64,000 nucleotides of DNA from Pseudomonas sp. GM41(2012) (GCF_000282315.2 NZ_AKJN02000006.1:1364001-1428000), one strand, 5' to 3'; positions 34,824 through 44,175 are shown, counted from the stretch's first letter. Notes: generated from the letters alone by a model not told the origin. Numbers and translations are program-made.

Positions 34824-35481
34824 TTACACCTTCCAATGGCGCGCGACCCTGCGCGCCCTGCCGGACATGCTCGCCGGCGCCTGGGTCACCTTCGAGACCG
34901 CCGCGCTGTCGATGATCTTCGGCGTGCTGATCGCCCTGGCCCTGACGGTGATGCGCGAAACCAAACAACCGTTGTTGCGCGGCATCGGCAATGGCTGGGT
35001 GTCGATCGCCCGCAACACCCCGTCGCTGTTCCAGATCTACGTCCTCTACTTCGGCCTCGGCTCGCTCGACTTGCATGTCAGCTCATGGTTCGCGCTGTTG
35101 GCCGGGATCACTTTCAACAACGCCGGTTACCTGGCGGAAAACTTTCGCGGCGGCCTCAAGGCTGTGCCCGGCACGCAGGTGCGCGCGGCGCGTTCGCTGG
35201 GCATGAGTGCCTTCCAGGCTTACCGGATGATCATCGTCCCGCAGCTGCTGCGGATCGTCTTCTACCCGTTGAGTAACCAGATGGTCTGGGCGGTGCTGAT
35301 GACGTCCCTGGGGGTGATCGTCGGGCTGAACAATGACCTGACCGGCGTGACCCAGGATTACAACGTCAAGACGTTCCGCACCTTCGAATACTTCGCCATC
35401 GCCGCGGCGCTGTATTACCTGATTGCCAAGGCGATCGTCGCCGTCGCCCGGCTGATGGCCTGGCGACTGTTCCGCTACTGA
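34816..35481 (+). CDS. Amino-acid ABC transporter permease (first)
   Basis: The membrane protein has 221 residues and about five transmembrane segments. It carries the EAA-type loop (GGLKAVPGTQVRAARSLGMS) that contacts the ATPase. The ATG at 34816 overlaps the preceding stop by eight bases. Paired with the following permease it forms the channel for the hydroxyproline or imino acid transporter. Confidence 0.92.
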   Translation: MFDYTFQWRATLRALPDMLAGAWVTFETAALSMIFGVLIALALTVMRETKQPLLRGIGNGWVSIARNTPSLFQIYVLYFGLGSLDLHVSSWFALLAGITFNNAGYLAENFRGGLKAVPGTQVRAARSLGMSAFQAYRMIIVPQLLRIVFYPLSNQMVWAVLMTSLGVIVGLNNDLTGVTQDYNVKTFRTFEYFAIAAALYYLIAKAIVAVARLMAWRLFRY

Positions 35482-35491
35482 GGAGGTGAGC

Positions 35492-36142
35492 ATGTTGACC
35501 ACCAGTTTTTCCTGGAATGACCTGTTGTTCTTGCTTGATGGCGCCTGGGTCACTCTGAAACTCACGTTCTGGTCGATCATCCTCGGCTCCTTCGCCGGGC
35601 TGTTGTTCGGCTTGTTGCGGGCGCTGTTGCCGCGCGCCAGCCTGCCACTGGCGTGGGTGCTGGACGTGTTTCGCAGCGTGCCGTTGCTGATCCAGTTTGT
35701 GTTGTTCAACTCGCTGAAAAGCATCGTCGGCTTGAACATCAGCGCCTTCAGCGTCGGCTGCATTGTGCTCGGGGTCTATGCCGCCGCGTACTTCACCGAG
35801 ATCGTGCGCAGCGGCGTGCTGTCAGTGCCGTTCACCGTGCGCCGGGCCAGTCGCTCGCTGGGCCTGAGTTTCCTGCAGGACCTGCGCTGGATCGTCCTGC
35901 CGATGGCCACGCGGGTGGCCTTTCCCGGCTGGCTGAACCTGGTGCTCAGCGTGATGAAAGACACCGCGCTGGTGATGTGGATCGGCATCGTCGAACTGCT
36001 GCGCGCCTCGCAAACCATCGTGACCCGCATTCAGGAACCGCTGCTGGTGCTGTGCATCGCGGGCCTCATCTACTACGTCATGAGCCTGGTGGTCGCTCGC
36101 CTCGGCGCTCGTCTGGAAAGAAGGTGGCAAGAAAATGATTGA
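35492..36142 (+). CDS. Amino-acid ABC transporter permease (second)
   Basis: This 216-residue permease has five hydrophobic segments and the EAA-type loop VPFTVRRASRSLGLSFLQ. A strong GAGGAGG precedes the ATG at 35492. It is 10 bases after the first permease and overlaps the ATPase by eight bases, so the transporter genes form one transcript. Confidence 0.92.
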   Translation: MLTTSFSWNDLLFLLDGAWVTLKLTFWSIILGSFAGLLFGLLRALLPRASLPLAWVLDVFRSVPLLIQFVLFNSLKSIVGLNISAFSVGCIVLGVYAAAYFTEIVRSGVLSVPFTVRRASRSLGLSFLQDLRWIVLPMATRVAFPGWLNLVLSVMKDTALVMWIGIVELLRASQTIVTRIQEPLLVLCIAGLIYYVMSLVVARLGARLERRWQEND

Positions 36143-36857
36143 GATCGACAACGTACACAAATCCTTCGGCAACCTCGAAGTGGTCAAGGGCGTCAACCTG
36201 ACGGTGAACAAGGGCGAGGTGGTGTCGATCATCGGCGGCTCCGGCTCGGGCAAGTCGACCCTGCTGATGTGCATCAACGGCCTGGAGCCGATCCAGAAAG
36301 GCAACATCCGCGTCGACGGTGTCGAGGTCCATCACAGCGCCACCGACCTCAACCGTCTGCGGCAGAAGATCGGCATCGTCTTCCAGCAATGGAACGCGTT
36401 CCCGCACCTGACCGTGCTGGAAAACGTGATGCTGGCGCCGCGCAAAGTGCTGGGCAAGAGCAAGGCCGAAGCCGAGGAACTGGCGGTGAAACAACTGACC
36501 CACGTCGGTCTGGGCGACAAGCTCAAGGCCTTTCCCGGCAAGCTCTCCGGCGGCCAGCAACAGCGCATGGCGATCGCCCGCGCCCTGGCCATGTCGCCGG
36601 ACTACATGCTGTTCGACGAAGCCACTTCGGCCCTCGACCCGCAGTTGGTAGGCGAGGTGCTGGACACCATGCGCATGCTCGCCGAAGACGGCATGACCAT
36701 GGTGTTGGTGACGCATGAGATCCGCTTTGCCCGGGATGTGTCTGATCGGGTGGCGTTCTTTCGTAATGGGCTGGTGCATGAGATTGGTTCGCCGGATCAG
36801 GTGATTGGTAATCCGGTGCATGCCGAAACTGCGGCTTTCCTGAAATCAGTGAAATAA
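36135..36857 (+). CDS. Amino-acid ABC transporter ATP-binding protein
   Basis: The 240-residue ATPase has Walker [12 protein letters not shown], the Q-loop VFQQWNAFPHL, signature [15 protein letters not shown] and Walker B YMLFDEATSALDPQ, typical of polar amino acid importers. The last gene of the transport operon, it ends before a REP hairpin. Confidence 0.96.
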   Translation: MIEIDNVHKSFGNLEVVKGVNLTVNKGEVVSIIGGSGSGKSTLLMCINGLEPIQKGNIRVDGVEVHHSATDLNRLRQKIGIVFQQWNAFPHLTVLENVMLAPRKVLGKSKAEAEELAVKQLTHVGLGDKLKAFPGKLSGGQQQRMAIARALAMSPDYMLFDEATSALDPQLVGEVLDTMRMLAEDGMTMVLVTHEIRFARDVSDRVAFFRNGLVHEIGSPDQVIGNPVHAETAAFLKSVK

Positions 36858-36862
36858 CTAAT

Positions 36863-36948
36863 GGCCCCATCGCGAGCAGGCTCACTCCCACAGGGTTTGA
36901 TAGTGGACACAAAATCAGTGTGGGAGTGAGCCTGCTCGCGATAAGGCC
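36863..36948. repeat. REP-type inverted repeat after the transporter operon
   Basis: The left arm GGCCCCATCGCGAGCAGGCT (36863 on, continuing to CCCACA at about 36892) is mirrored by the right arm TGTGGGAGTGAGCCTGCTCG (36919 on, to about 36948) around a spacer of about 26 bases. It is of the Pseudomonas REP/BIME type and divides the transport operon from the dehydratase gene. Confidence 0.85.
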
Positions 36949-36974
36949 CTAACAGACAAAACAAGGAGCAAACC

Positions 36975-38003
36975 ATGCGCTCATCGAAAGTCATCCATGT
37001 CGTCAGCTGCCACGCCGAAGGCGAAGTCGGCGACGTGATCGTCGGCGGCGTCGCGCCGCCACCCGGGGCCACCGTGTGGGAACAGTCGCGCTGGATTGCC
37101 AAGGATCAGACCCTGCGCAACTTCGTCCTAAACGAACCTCGCGGCGGTGTGTTCCGTCACGTCAACCTGCTGGTGCCGGCCAAGGATCCTCGGGCGCAGA
37201 TGGCCTGGATCATCATGGAACCGGCCGACACACCGCCGATGTCCGGCTCCAACTCACTGTGCGTGGCCACCGTATTGCTCGACAGCGGCATCCTGCCGAT
37301 GACCGAACCGCAAACCCGGCTGGTGCTCGAAGCACCGGGCGGACTGATCGAAGCGGTGGCCGACTGCCGTGACGGCAAGGTCGAACGGGTGGAAATCAAG
37401 AACGTGCCCTCCTTCGCCGACCGCCTCGACGCCTGGATCGAAGTTGAAGGTGTCGGCTCATTGCAGGTCGACACCGCGTACGGCGGCGACAGTTTTGTGA
37501 TCGCCGATGCCAAGCGCCTGGGCTTTTCCATTCGTCCTGATGAAGCGGCGGAGCTGGTCGAGGTCGGGCTGAAAATCACCCGCGCGGCTAATGAACAGTT
37601 GGGATTTGTCCATCCGCTGAACCCCGAGTGGTCGCACATTTCTTTCTGCCAGATCGCGGCGCCCATCGTCGTTGAAAACGGCATCGCCACCGGCGCCAAC
37701 GCGGTGGTGATTCAACCCGGCAAGATCGACCGTTCGCCCACCGGCACTGGCTGCTCGGCGCGCATGGCGGTGCTGAAGGCCAAGGGCTTGATGCAGGTCG
37801 GCGAGCGTTTTATCGGCCGTTCGATCATCGGTTCCGAGTTTCACTGCCGCATCGATTCGTTGACGGAAGTGGCCGGACGCCCGGCAATTTACCCGTGCAT
37901 TTCCGGCCGGGCCTGGATCACTGGCACTCACCAATTGCTGCTCGATCCGAGCGATCCGTGGCCACAAGGCTATCGCCTGTCTGACACTTGGCCTGGAGCC
38001 TGA
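36975..38003 (+). CDS. Proline racemase family protein, Ser/Thr active-site variant
   Basis: The 342-residue protein has the proline racemase fold, but the two catalytic positions read Ser90 ([11 protein letters not shown]) and Thr256 ([12 protein letters not shown]) instead of cysteine pairs. Trans-3-hydroxyproline dehydratases use Cys/Thr; epimerases use Cys/Cys or Ser/Cys. The Ser/Thr combination leaves neither usual cysteine, though Cys96 and Cys260 lie close by. In the operon context a role in 3-hydroxyproline dehydration or as an alternative epimerase is possible. The ATG at 36975 has AAGGAGC upstream. The function is best left open. Confidence 0.85.
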   Translation: MRSSKVIHVVSCHAEGEVGDVIVGGVAPPPGATVWEQSRWIAKDQTLRNFVLNEPRGGVFRHVNLLVPAKDPRAQMAWIIMEPADTPPMSGSNSLCVATVLLDSGILPMTEPQTRLVLEAPGGLIEAVADCRDGKVERVEIKNVPSFADRLDAWIEVEGVGSLQVDTAYGGDSFVIADAKRLGFSIRPDEAAELVEVGLKITRAANEQLGFVHPLNPEWSHISFCQIAAPIVVENGIATGANAVVIQPGKIDRSPTGTGCSARMAVLKAKGLMQVGERFIGRSIIGSEFHCRIDSLTEVAGRPAIYPCISGRAWITGTHQLLLDPSDPWPQGYRLSDTWPGA

Positions 38004-38104
38004 GCACAGCCTTACACACCCTCACCCAAAAACTCTGACCAACGGCTAGTAAAAAACCCCTCGTAACTGAAAAAAGCACTGGCCGAGTCTTTTCACTTGC
38101 AATA

Positions 38105-38114
38105 TCGTATACGA
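38105..38114. promoter_or_regulatory. GntR-type operator before the deaminase gene
   Basis: TCGTATACGA with the same flanks (AATATCGTATACGAAAT, 38101-38117) as the site before the binding-protein gene at 32156. The 27-base distance to the ATG suits repression of a separate promoter for the 38142 gene. Confidence 0.7.
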
Positions 38115-38141
38115 AATACAATTAACGAACCGGAGGCAACA

Positions 38142-39059
38142 ATGAGCAAGCGCATTAACTGGAGTGGCGTCTTCCCCGCGGTGACCACTCAATTCAACGA
38201 CGACTTCTCCATCAACCTGGAAAAAACCCACCAGGTGATTTCCAACGTGATCCGTGACGGCGTGTCGGGCCTGGTGGTGTGCGGTTCGGTGGGGGAAAAC
38301 ACCTCGCTGACCGCCGAAGAAAAAATCGCCGTGACCGAAGTCGCGGTCGACGCTTCCCGTGGTCGCGTGCCGGTGATTTGCGGTGTGGCTGAATTCACCA
38401 GCATTCAAGCGGCCAAGGTGGCCAACGCGGTGCGCCGGGTTGGTGTTGACGGCGTCATGCTGATGCCGGCGCTGGTCTACGGCTCCAAGCCGTTCGAGAC
38501 CGCCGAGCACTACCGCTACGTGGCGAAAAACGCCGACGTACCGCTGATGGTTTACAACAACCCGCCGATCTACAAAAACGACGTCACCCCGGACATCCTG
38601 ATTTCCCTGGCCGACTGCGACAACGTGGTGTGCTTCAAGGATTCTTCCGGCGACACCCGTCGTTTCATCGACGTGCGCAATGAAGTGGGCGACCGTTTTG
38701 TGCTGTTCGCCGGCCTTGATGACGTGGTGCTGGAAAGCATCGCCGTGGGTGCCGAAGGCTGGGTCTCGGGCATGTCCAACGTGTTCCCGAAAGAAGGCGA
38801 AACCATCTTCCGCCTGGCCAAGGCCGGTCGCTTCGCCGAAGCCATGCCGATCTACGAATGGCTGATGCCGATCCTGCACCTCGACGCCCGTGCCGACCTG
38901 GTGCAGTGCATCAAGCTGTGCGAAGCCATCGCCGGTCGCGGCAGCGCCCTGACCCGTCCACCACGCCTGGCCCTGCCGGAAGCCGATCGGGTTTTCGTCG
39001 AGCAGATCATGGCCAAGGCCCTGGCCAATCGTCCGGAACTGCCAGACGTCGGTCTCTGA
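38142..39059 (+). CDS. lhpC: Pyrroline-4-hydroxy-2-carboxylate deaminase
   Basis: The 305-residue protein is a dihydrodipicolinate-synthase/N-acetylneuraminate-lyase family barrel. The motif CGSVGENTSLT, the Tyr in MVYNNPP and the Schiff-base Lys in VVCFKDSSGDTRR are visible. It turns the product of hydroxyproline dehydrogenase into alpha-ketoglutarate semialdehyde and ammonia. The start is the ATG at 38142 with GGAGG eight bases upstream. It follows the racemase-family gene across an operator and should have its own promoter. Confidence 0.93.
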   Translation: MSKRINWSGVFPAVTTQFNDDFSINLEKTHQVISNVIRDGVSGLVVCGSVGENTSLTAEEKIAVTEVAVDASRGRVPVICGVAEFTSIQAAKVANAVRRVGVDGVMLMPALVYGSKPFETAEHYRYVAKNADVPLMVYNNPPIYKNDVTPDILISLADCDNVVCFKDSSGDTRRFIDVRNEVGDRFVLFAGLDDVVLESIAVGAEGWVSGMSNVFPKEGETIFRLAKAGRFAEAMPIYEWLMPILHLDARADLVQCIKLCEAIAGRGSALTRPPRLALPEADRVFVEQIMAKALANRPELPDVGL

Positions 39060-39065
39060 GTGATT

Positions 39066-39095
39066 GCCGGGCGGGCCCTTGAGGCCCGGCCCGGC
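39066..39095 (+). terminator. GC-rich hairpin between deaminase and MFS genes
   Basis: GCCGGGCGGGCC at 39066-39077 pairs (one bulge) with GGCCCGGCCCGGC at 39083-39095 seven bases after the deaminase stop. No U run follows beyond TGTCTTT, so it may be a partial terminator or RNA-stabilising element within the transcript. Confidence 0.45.
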
Positions 39096-39129
39096 TACCT
39101 GTCTTTGCGCCTCTACAGGAAACGTCCGC

Positions 39130-40527
39130 ATGCCCACTCCTCACAGCACCGCCCGCGCAACCACACCCTCGGGACTCAAACGTGTCGTGGCCGCCGCCAT
39201 GGCCGGCACGGTCGCCGAATGGTATGAATTCTTTCTCTACGGCACCGCCTCGGCACTGGTCTTCGGCCAACTGTTCTTCCGTCAAACCGACAGCCCGATC
39301 GATGGCATCCTCGCCGCCTTCGCCCTGTATGCGGTCGGCTTCCTCGCCCGCCCATTGGGTGGCTTGGTGTTCGGTCATTACGGTGACAAGTTCGGCCGCA
39401 AACGCCTGCTGCAACTGAGCCTGGTGGTGGTCGGCATCACTACGTTCCTGATGGGTTGCCTGCCCGGTTTCGACCAGATCGGCTACGCCGCGCCCGTGTT
39501 GTTGGTGCTGCTGCGGCTGATCCAGGGTTTCGCCTTCGGTGGCGAATGGGGCGGTGCAATCCTGCTGGTGTCCGAACACTGCCCGGACAATCGCCGAGGC
39601 TTCTGGGCCAGTTGGCCGCAAGCCGGTGTCCCGGCCGGTAACCTGGTGGCGACCGTCGCGTTGCTGCTGTTGTCGTCGAACCTGTCGGAGGAGCAATTCC
39701 TCGCGTGGGGCTGGCGTGTAGCGTTCTGGTTCTCGGCGGTGGTGGTGCTGATCGGCTACTGGATTCGCACCAGCGTCGATGACGCGCCGATCTTCAAGGA
39801 GGCCCAGGCCCGTCAGGCGCATAACAAGCAACAACAGTTGGGCGTGGTCGAAGTGCTGCGTCATCACTGGCGTGCGGTGCTGGTCGGTATCGGCGCGCGG
39901 TTTGCCGAGAACATCCTTTACTACACCGTCGTGACCTTCTCGATTACCTACCTGAAGTTGGTGGTGCACAAGGACACTTCAGAGATTCTGTTTCTGATGT
40001 TCGGCGCGCACCTGCTGCATTTCTTCATGATCCCGCTGATGGGTTATCTGTCCGACTTGGTCGGGCGCAAACCGGTGTACCTGACGGGTGCGGTCCTCAC
40101 CGCGTTCTGGGGCTTCATCGGCTTCCCGATGATGGACACCGGCAACAACTGGCTGATCATCGGGGCAATCACCCTGGGCCTGGCGATCGAGTCGATGACC
40201 TACGCGCCCTACTCGGCGCTGATGGCCGAAATGTTCCCGACCCACGTGCGCTACACCGCGTTGTCCCTGTGCTACCAGGTGGCACCGATCTTCGCCGGCT
40301 CGTTGGCGCCGCTGATTGCCCTCACCCTGCTCAACAAGTACCACAGCTCGACACCCATCGCCTGGTACCTGGTCGGCGCCGCGCTGATCTCCATCGTCGC
40401 CGTCGGCCTGACCCGGGAAACCCGTGGCAAGTCGCTGCACCTGGTGGATAGCGAATCTGCGGCGCGGATCGCTGCTCTGGACAACGCCGAACCCGCCATC
40501 CCTCGCAGGGGTGATTCGCTGGCCTGA
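39130..40527 (+). CDS. MFS metabolite:proton symporter (MHS family)
   Basis: The product has 465 residues and about 12 membrane segments. [22 protein letters not shown] and [13 protein letters not shown] are hallmarks of the metabolite:H+ symporter group (ShiA, ProP, KgtP types). It lies between the deaminase and the ketoglutarate semialdehyde dehydrogenase genes, so it may import hydroxyproline or export or import a keto acid, giving a second uptake system beside the ABC transporter. Substrate is inferred only from context. Confidence 0.88.
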   Translation: MPTPHSTARATTPSGLKRVVAAAMAGTVAEWYEFFLYGTASALVFGQLFFRQTDSPIDGILAAFALYAVGFLARPLGGLVFGHYGDKFGRKRLLQLSLVVVGITTFLMGCLPGFDQIGYAAPVLLVLLRLIQGFAFGGEWGGAILLVSEHCPDNRRGFWASWPQAGVPAGNLVATVALLLLSSNLSEEQFLAWGWRVAFWFSAVVVLIGYWIRTSVDDAPIFKEAQARQAHNKQQQLGVVEVLRHHWRAVLVGIGARFAENILYYTVVTFSITYLKLVVHKDTSEILFLMFGAHLLHFFMIPLMGYLSDLVGRKPVYLTGAVLTAFWGFIGFPMMDTGNNWLIIGAITLGLAIESMTYAPYSALMAEMFPTHVRYTALSLCYQVAPIFAGSLAPLIALTLLNKYHSSTPIAWYLVGAALISIVAVGLTRETRGKSLHLVDSESAARIAALDNAEPAIPRRGDSLA

Positions 40528-40535
40528 GACGCCCT

Positions 40536-40636
40536 CGTAGGAGCAAGGCTTGCCCGCGATGGACGTCAACGATAACGCGTGTTGTCTGAATAAACGCATC
40601 GTTCTTGAGTTCTTCGCGGGCAAGCCTCGCTCCTAC
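40536..40636. repeat. REP-type inverted repeat before the semialdehyde dehydrogenase gene
   Basis: CGTAGGAGCAAGGCTTGCCC (40536 on) is mirrored by GGGCAAGCCTCGCTCCTAC at 40618-40636, with about 55 bases between. One of the two arms differs in the middle, so the pairing has a small bulge. Confidence 0.8.
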
Positions 40637-40674
40637 AAAGGACCCGGCCCCAACCTTTTCGACAGGAGTTTTTC

Positions 40675-42255
40675 ATGCCCCACATCATCGGCCACAACTA
40701 CATCGGCGGTACGCGCAGTGCCGCTGGCAGTATCACCGTGCAAAGCCATGACGCCAGCACCGGTGAAGCCCTGCCCTACTCGTTCACGCAAGCCACCGTT
40801 GAAGAAGTCGACGCCGCTGCACAAGCCGCAGCTGCCGCCTACCCGGCCTTCCGCAACTTGCCAGCGAGCCGCCGCGCTGAATTTCTCGAGGCCATCGCCG
40901 CGCAACTGGATGCGCTGGACGATGAATTCGTTGCCCTGGTCACCCGCGAGACGGCGCTGCCGACCGGGCGTATTCAGGGTGAGCGCGGTCGCACCAGCGG
41001 TCAGATGCGGCTGTTCGCTCAGGTCCTGCGCCGTGGCGATTTCTACGGTGCGCGCATCGACCGCGCCTTGCCCGAGCGTCAGCCGCTGCCTCGTGTGGAT
41101 CTGCGTCAGTACCGGATCGGCGTCGGCCCGGTCGCGGTGTTCGGTGCGAGCAATTTCCCGCTGGCGTTCTCCACCGCCGGTGGCGACACCGCTGCCGCCC
41201 TGGCCGCCGGTTGCCCGGTGGTGTTCAAGGCCCACAGCGGGCATATGGCGACTGCCGAACGGGTGGCCGATGCGATCCTCCGCGCCGCCGAGCAAACCGG
41301 CATGCCCAAGGGTGTGTTCAACATGATCTACGGCGCGGGTGTTGGCGAAGCGTTGGTCAAGCATCCGGCGATCCAGGCTGTGGGTTTTACCGGTTCGCTC
41401 AAGGGTGGGCGCGCCCTCTGCGACATGGCCGCCGCACGGCCTCAACCGATTCCGGTGTTCGCCGAAATGAGCAGCATCAATCCGGTGCTGGTACTGCCCG
41501 AAGCCCTGCAACTGCGCGGGGATAAAATCGCCAGTGAGCTCGCTGCGTCAGTGGTGCTCGGTTGCGGCCAGTTCTGCACCAACCCCGGATTGGTGATTGG
41601 CATTCGCTCCCCTGAATTCAGCGCATTTATTCAATCGCTCAGCGCGGTAATGGCCGACCAGCCGGGGCAAACCATGCTCAACGCCGGCACGTTAACCAGC
41701 TACGCCAAGGGCGTGCAGGCGCTGCACGCGCATCCGCACATCAGCCACCTCGCCGGCCGCGAACAACAGGGCAAGCAGGCCCAGCCGCAGCTGTTCAAGG
41801 CCGACGTCAGCCTGCTGCTTAATGGCGATACTCTGTTGCAGGAAGAAGTTTTCGGCCCGACCACGGTGCTGGTGGAAGTGGCCGACAAGGCCGAACTGCA
41901 CCGGGCGTTGCAGAGTTTGCACGGTCAACTCACGGCCACCCTGATTGCCGAAGCCGGTGACCTGCAAACCCATGACGAACTGCTGCCGTTACTTGAACAG
42001 AAAGTCGGCCGGGTATTGTTCAACGGCTACCCGACTGGCGTCGAAGTCTGCGATGCGATGGTGCATGGCGGTCCCTACCCGGCCACCTCCGATGCCCGTG
42101 GCACCTCGGTTGGCAGCCTGGCCATCAAGCGTTTTCTGCGCCCGGTGTGCTACCAGAATTGCCCGGATGCACTCTTGCCCGACGCGCTGAAAAACGCCAA
42201 TCCGCTGGGCATCGCCCGTCTGGTCGACGGCAACAACCACCGCGAACCGCTGTAA
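40675..42255 (+). CDS. lhpG: Alpha-ketoglutaric semialdehyde dehydrogenase
   Basis: The 526-residue aldehyde dehydrogenase completes hydroxyproline degradation, oxidising alpha-ketoglutarate semialdehyde to alpha-ketoglutarate. It shows the cofactor segment VFGASNFPLAF, the catalytic Glu in VFAEMSSINP and the Cys in GCGQFCTNPG, the arrangement of the NADP-type KGSADH/FucDH branch rather than of the generic ALDHs elsewhere in this window. AGGAG precedes the ATG. Confidence 0.92.
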   Translation: MPHIIGHNYIGGTRSAAGSITVQSHDASTGEALPYSFTQATVEEVDAAAQAAAAAYPAFRNLPASRRAEFLEAIAAQLDALDDEFVALVTRETALPTGRIQGERGRTSGQMRLFAQVLRRGDFYGARIDRALPERQPLPRVDLRQYRIGVGPVAVFGASNFPLAFSTAGGDTAAALAAGCPVVFKAHSGHMATAERVADAILRAAEQTGMPKGVFNMIYGAGVGEALVKHPAIQAVGFTGSLKGGRALCDMAAARPQPIPVFAEMSSINPVLVLPEALQLRGDKIASELAASVVLGCGQFCTNPGLVIGIRSPEFSAFIQSLSAVMADQPGQTMLNAGTLTSYAKGVQALHAHPHISHLAGREQQGKQAQPQLFKADVSLLLNGDTLLQEEVFGPTTVLVEVADKAELHRALQSLHGQLTATLIAEAGDLQTHDELLPLLEQKVGRVLFNGYPTGVEVCDAMVHGGPYPATSDARGTSVGSLAIKRFLRPVCYQNCPDALLPDALKNANPLGIARLVDGNNHREPL

Positions 42256-42280
42256 AACCACTCAAATCTGCAGCGAAATC

Positions 42281-42373
42281 CTGTGGGAGCGAGCCTGCTC
42301 GCGATGAGGGATTAACATTCAACACATGTGCTGAATGTCAGACCGCTATCGCGAGCAGGCTCACTCCCACAGG
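42281..42373. repeat. REP-type inverted repeat between convergent genes
   Basis: CTGTGGGAGCGAGCCTGCTC (42281 on) is mirrored by GCGAGCAGGCTCACTCCCAC ending at 42371, with a spacer near 40 bases. It lies at the convergent ends of the semialdehyde dehydrogenase and imine reductase genes and may serve as a bidirectional stop. Confidence 0.85.
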
Positions 42374-42396
42374 GGGGTTGGTTGCCCTCCGTTTCT

Positions 42397-43404
42397 TCAA
42401 TCCAGCAGGGCTTTCAAGTCGTTGTACAAGGCTTCGGGAATCTGCACGCCCTCCACCAGACTGCGCGCCCGCGCCTCGTAACGCCGTTGCGACGGCAAGC
42501 GGGCGCCTTGCTCTTGTATGCTCTGGAACATCACTTCGGCACGGGCCAGGTGCTGCTCGGTGGCCTCGCCGAGAAAGCGTCGCGGATCGAGGGCGATGAT
42601 CAGCTCGCCGTGGTACGGCGACGACTTGCTGCCGGCGTCATAGGCCAGCGATTCGGCGCTGGTCAGGTCACCAATCAACGGCCCGGCGATCAACTCCACC
42701 ATGGCGGCCAGCGCCGAGCCCTTGTGCCCGCCGAACGTCAGCATCGCGCCGGCATCGAGTACCACGTTCGCATCAGTACTCGGCTGCCCGTCTGCATCGA
42801 CGCCCCAACCTTCGGGAATCGCTTTGCCGGCACGTCGATGCAACTCGATCTCGCCACGGGCAATCGCACTGGTGGCGAAGTCGAACACAAACGGATCCTT
42901 GCCCGAACGCGGCCAGCCGAATGCGATGGGATTGGTGCCGAACACCGGCTGACTGCCCCCCGCCGGCGCGACCCAGGCATGGCTGGGATTACACGCCAGC
43001 GCCACCAGACCGGCAGCGGTCAGCTGCTCGATCTCGACCCACAGCGCGGAAAAATGCACACAGCGATTGATCGCTAAAGCAGCAATCCCGTTTGCCCGGG
43101 TTTTCTCCTCCAGCAATGGCAGACCCGCCTGAAACGCCAACTGGGAGAAACCTCCAGCCGCATCGACCCGCACGATCGAAGGTGCCTGATCGATCACCCG
43201 TGGCTCGGCATCGGCCACCACCTTGCCGGCCCTGAGCGAATTCACACAGCCCAATACCCGATACAAACCGTGGGAGGCACAGCCATCGCGCTCGCCAGCA
43301 ATCACCGTGGCGGCCACCGCCTGAGCGTGGGCAAGGTTGAAACCGTTGTGCAGCAAGATCGATTCGGCCAGCTCGCGAGCTTCGGCCAGGGACAGTCGTT
43401 TCAT
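42397..43404 (-). CDS. lhpD: Pyrroline-2-carboxylate/piperideine-2-carboxylate reductase (Ldh2/DpkA type)
   Basis: The 335-residue protein has the malate/L-lactate (Ldh2) dehydrogenase fold, with CASHGLYRVLG early on, the FGTNPIAFGWPR segment and TFGGHKGSALAAMVELIAGPL. In hydroxyproline clusters the DpkA-type member reduces pyrroline-2-carboxylate to L-proline, the product of the 3-hydroxyproline dehydratase. I chose the ATG at 43404 with AAGGAG six bases upstream. It is on the minus strand at the end of the lhp cluster, divergent from the ohr genes. Confidence 0.88.
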   Translation of the reverse strand: MKRLSLAEARELAESILLHNGFNLAHAQAVAATVIAGERDGCASHGLYRVLGCVNSLRAGKVVADAEPRVIDQAPSIVRVDAAGGFSQLAFQAGLPLLEEKTRANGIAALAINRCVHFSALWVEIEQLTAAGLVALACNPSHAWVAPAGGSQPVFGTNPIAFGWPRSGKDPFVFDFATSAIARGEIELHRRAGKAIPEGWGVDADGQPSTDANVVLDAGAMLTFGGHKGSALAAMVELIAGPLIGDLTSAESLAYDAGSKSSPYHGELIIALDPRRFLGEATEQHLARAEVMFQSIQEQGARLPSQRRYEARARSLVEGVQIPEALYNDLKALLD

Positions 43405-43575
43405 CATCAACTCCTTGGACAGACCGTCCAGACTGGCCCATTCCAGACGCCACGGCTTGATCGCTTTAGGCCCGGCCGACGACGAATTCAGCATATCCCA
43501 CCAACAAACCATTCGTCGGCTGGACCTCATACCACCCCTTGACTCCGATTGAGCTCTGCGCGAGTATTATTTCAA

Positions 43576-43600
43576 TCGCATACGATACAAACGTATACGA
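43576..43600. promoter_or_regulatory. Paired TCGCATACGA-type operators before ohr 1
   Basis: TCGCATACGA at 43576-43585 and ACGTATACGA at 43591-43600 are spaced 15 bases apart between the imine reductase and the first ohr gene. They are candidate OhrR sites but also resemble the TCGTATACGA palindromes of the hydroxyproline cluster, so they could act on either gene. Confidence 0.6.
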
Positions 43601-43639
43601 CACACAAATCACACTATTGAAACATTGAGGATTCATTCC

Positions 43640-44080
43640 ATGAGCAAGATCGAAAAAGTACTGGTTACCGGCAAGACCCACACCACGTTCAGCGACGCGA
43701 CCCGTGCCCACGGCAAGCTCGACATCGAGCTGTCGTCGCCAGGTAACGCGAAACCAGCCCACGTGTTCGCAGCCACCCTGCCGCACCCGACTGCCGAGCA
43801 ACTGTTCGCCGGTGCCTGGTCGGCCTGCTACACCGCCGCCGTCGGGCTGGTGGCTGGTGAGATGAACGTGGTGCTGCCGTCGGATCTGTCCGTCGACATC
43901 GAAGTCGATCTGGGTCAGACCGGTCCGGCCTATTTCCTTCAGGCTCGATTGACCCTGCGCGTGCCGGGTTTGTCGCACGATATCGCGACGACACTGGCGC
44001 ACACCGCCGATCAAATCTGCCCGTACTCGAAAGCGACGCGGGGTAACATTGACGTGGCCCTGAACGTCCTCACGGCTTGA
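43640..44080 (+). CDS. ohr: Organic hydroperoxide resistance protein (Ohr/OsmC family), copy 1
   Basis: The 146-residue protein has the Ohr fold with two redox cysteines, Cys63 in SACYTAAV and Cys127 in QICPYSKATRG, and the family N-terminus (VLVTGKTHTTF). It reduces organic peroxides in the cytosol with lipoyl or thiol donors. TTGAGG lies before the ATG at 43640. A second, similar ohr gene follows 95 bases on, with its own putative operator. Confidence 0.9.
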   Translation: MSKIEKVLVTGKTHTTFSDATRAHGKLDIELSSPGNAKPAHVFAATLPHPTAEQLFAGAWSACYTAAVGLVAGEMNVVLPSDLSVDIEVDLGQTGPAYFLQARLTLRVPGLSHDIATTLAHTADQICPYSKATRGNIDVALNVLTA

Positions 44081-44116
44081 CGCACCGCGCGGGCATTTGT
44101 CGATACACCACATATA

Positions 44117-44141
44117 TCGCATACGCTTTAAGCGCATACGA
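44117..44141. promoter_or_regulatory. Paired TCGCATACG-type operators before ohr 2
   Basis: TCGCATACGC at 44117-44126 and GCGCATACGA at 44132-44141 again lie 15 bases apart, 35-59 bases upstream of the second ohr ATG. The same spacing as before ohr 1 suggests the same protein binds both. Confidence 0.6.
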
Positions 44142-44175
44142 ATAACAAACCCAACTAAACGTTGAGGACTCAACC

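Noticed and set aside
36863-36948. Repeats in intergenic regions as a CRISPR array
   Set aside because: The repeats are single palindromic pairs scattered singly between genes and typical of REP elements, with no regular spacer series and no cas genes.
36975-38003. Reading the Ser/Thr racemase-family gene as a pseudogene
   Set aside because: The frame is intact, length is normal, a strong AAGGAG precedes the ATG and the rest of the fold is conserved, so loss of both Cys is more likely a change of function.
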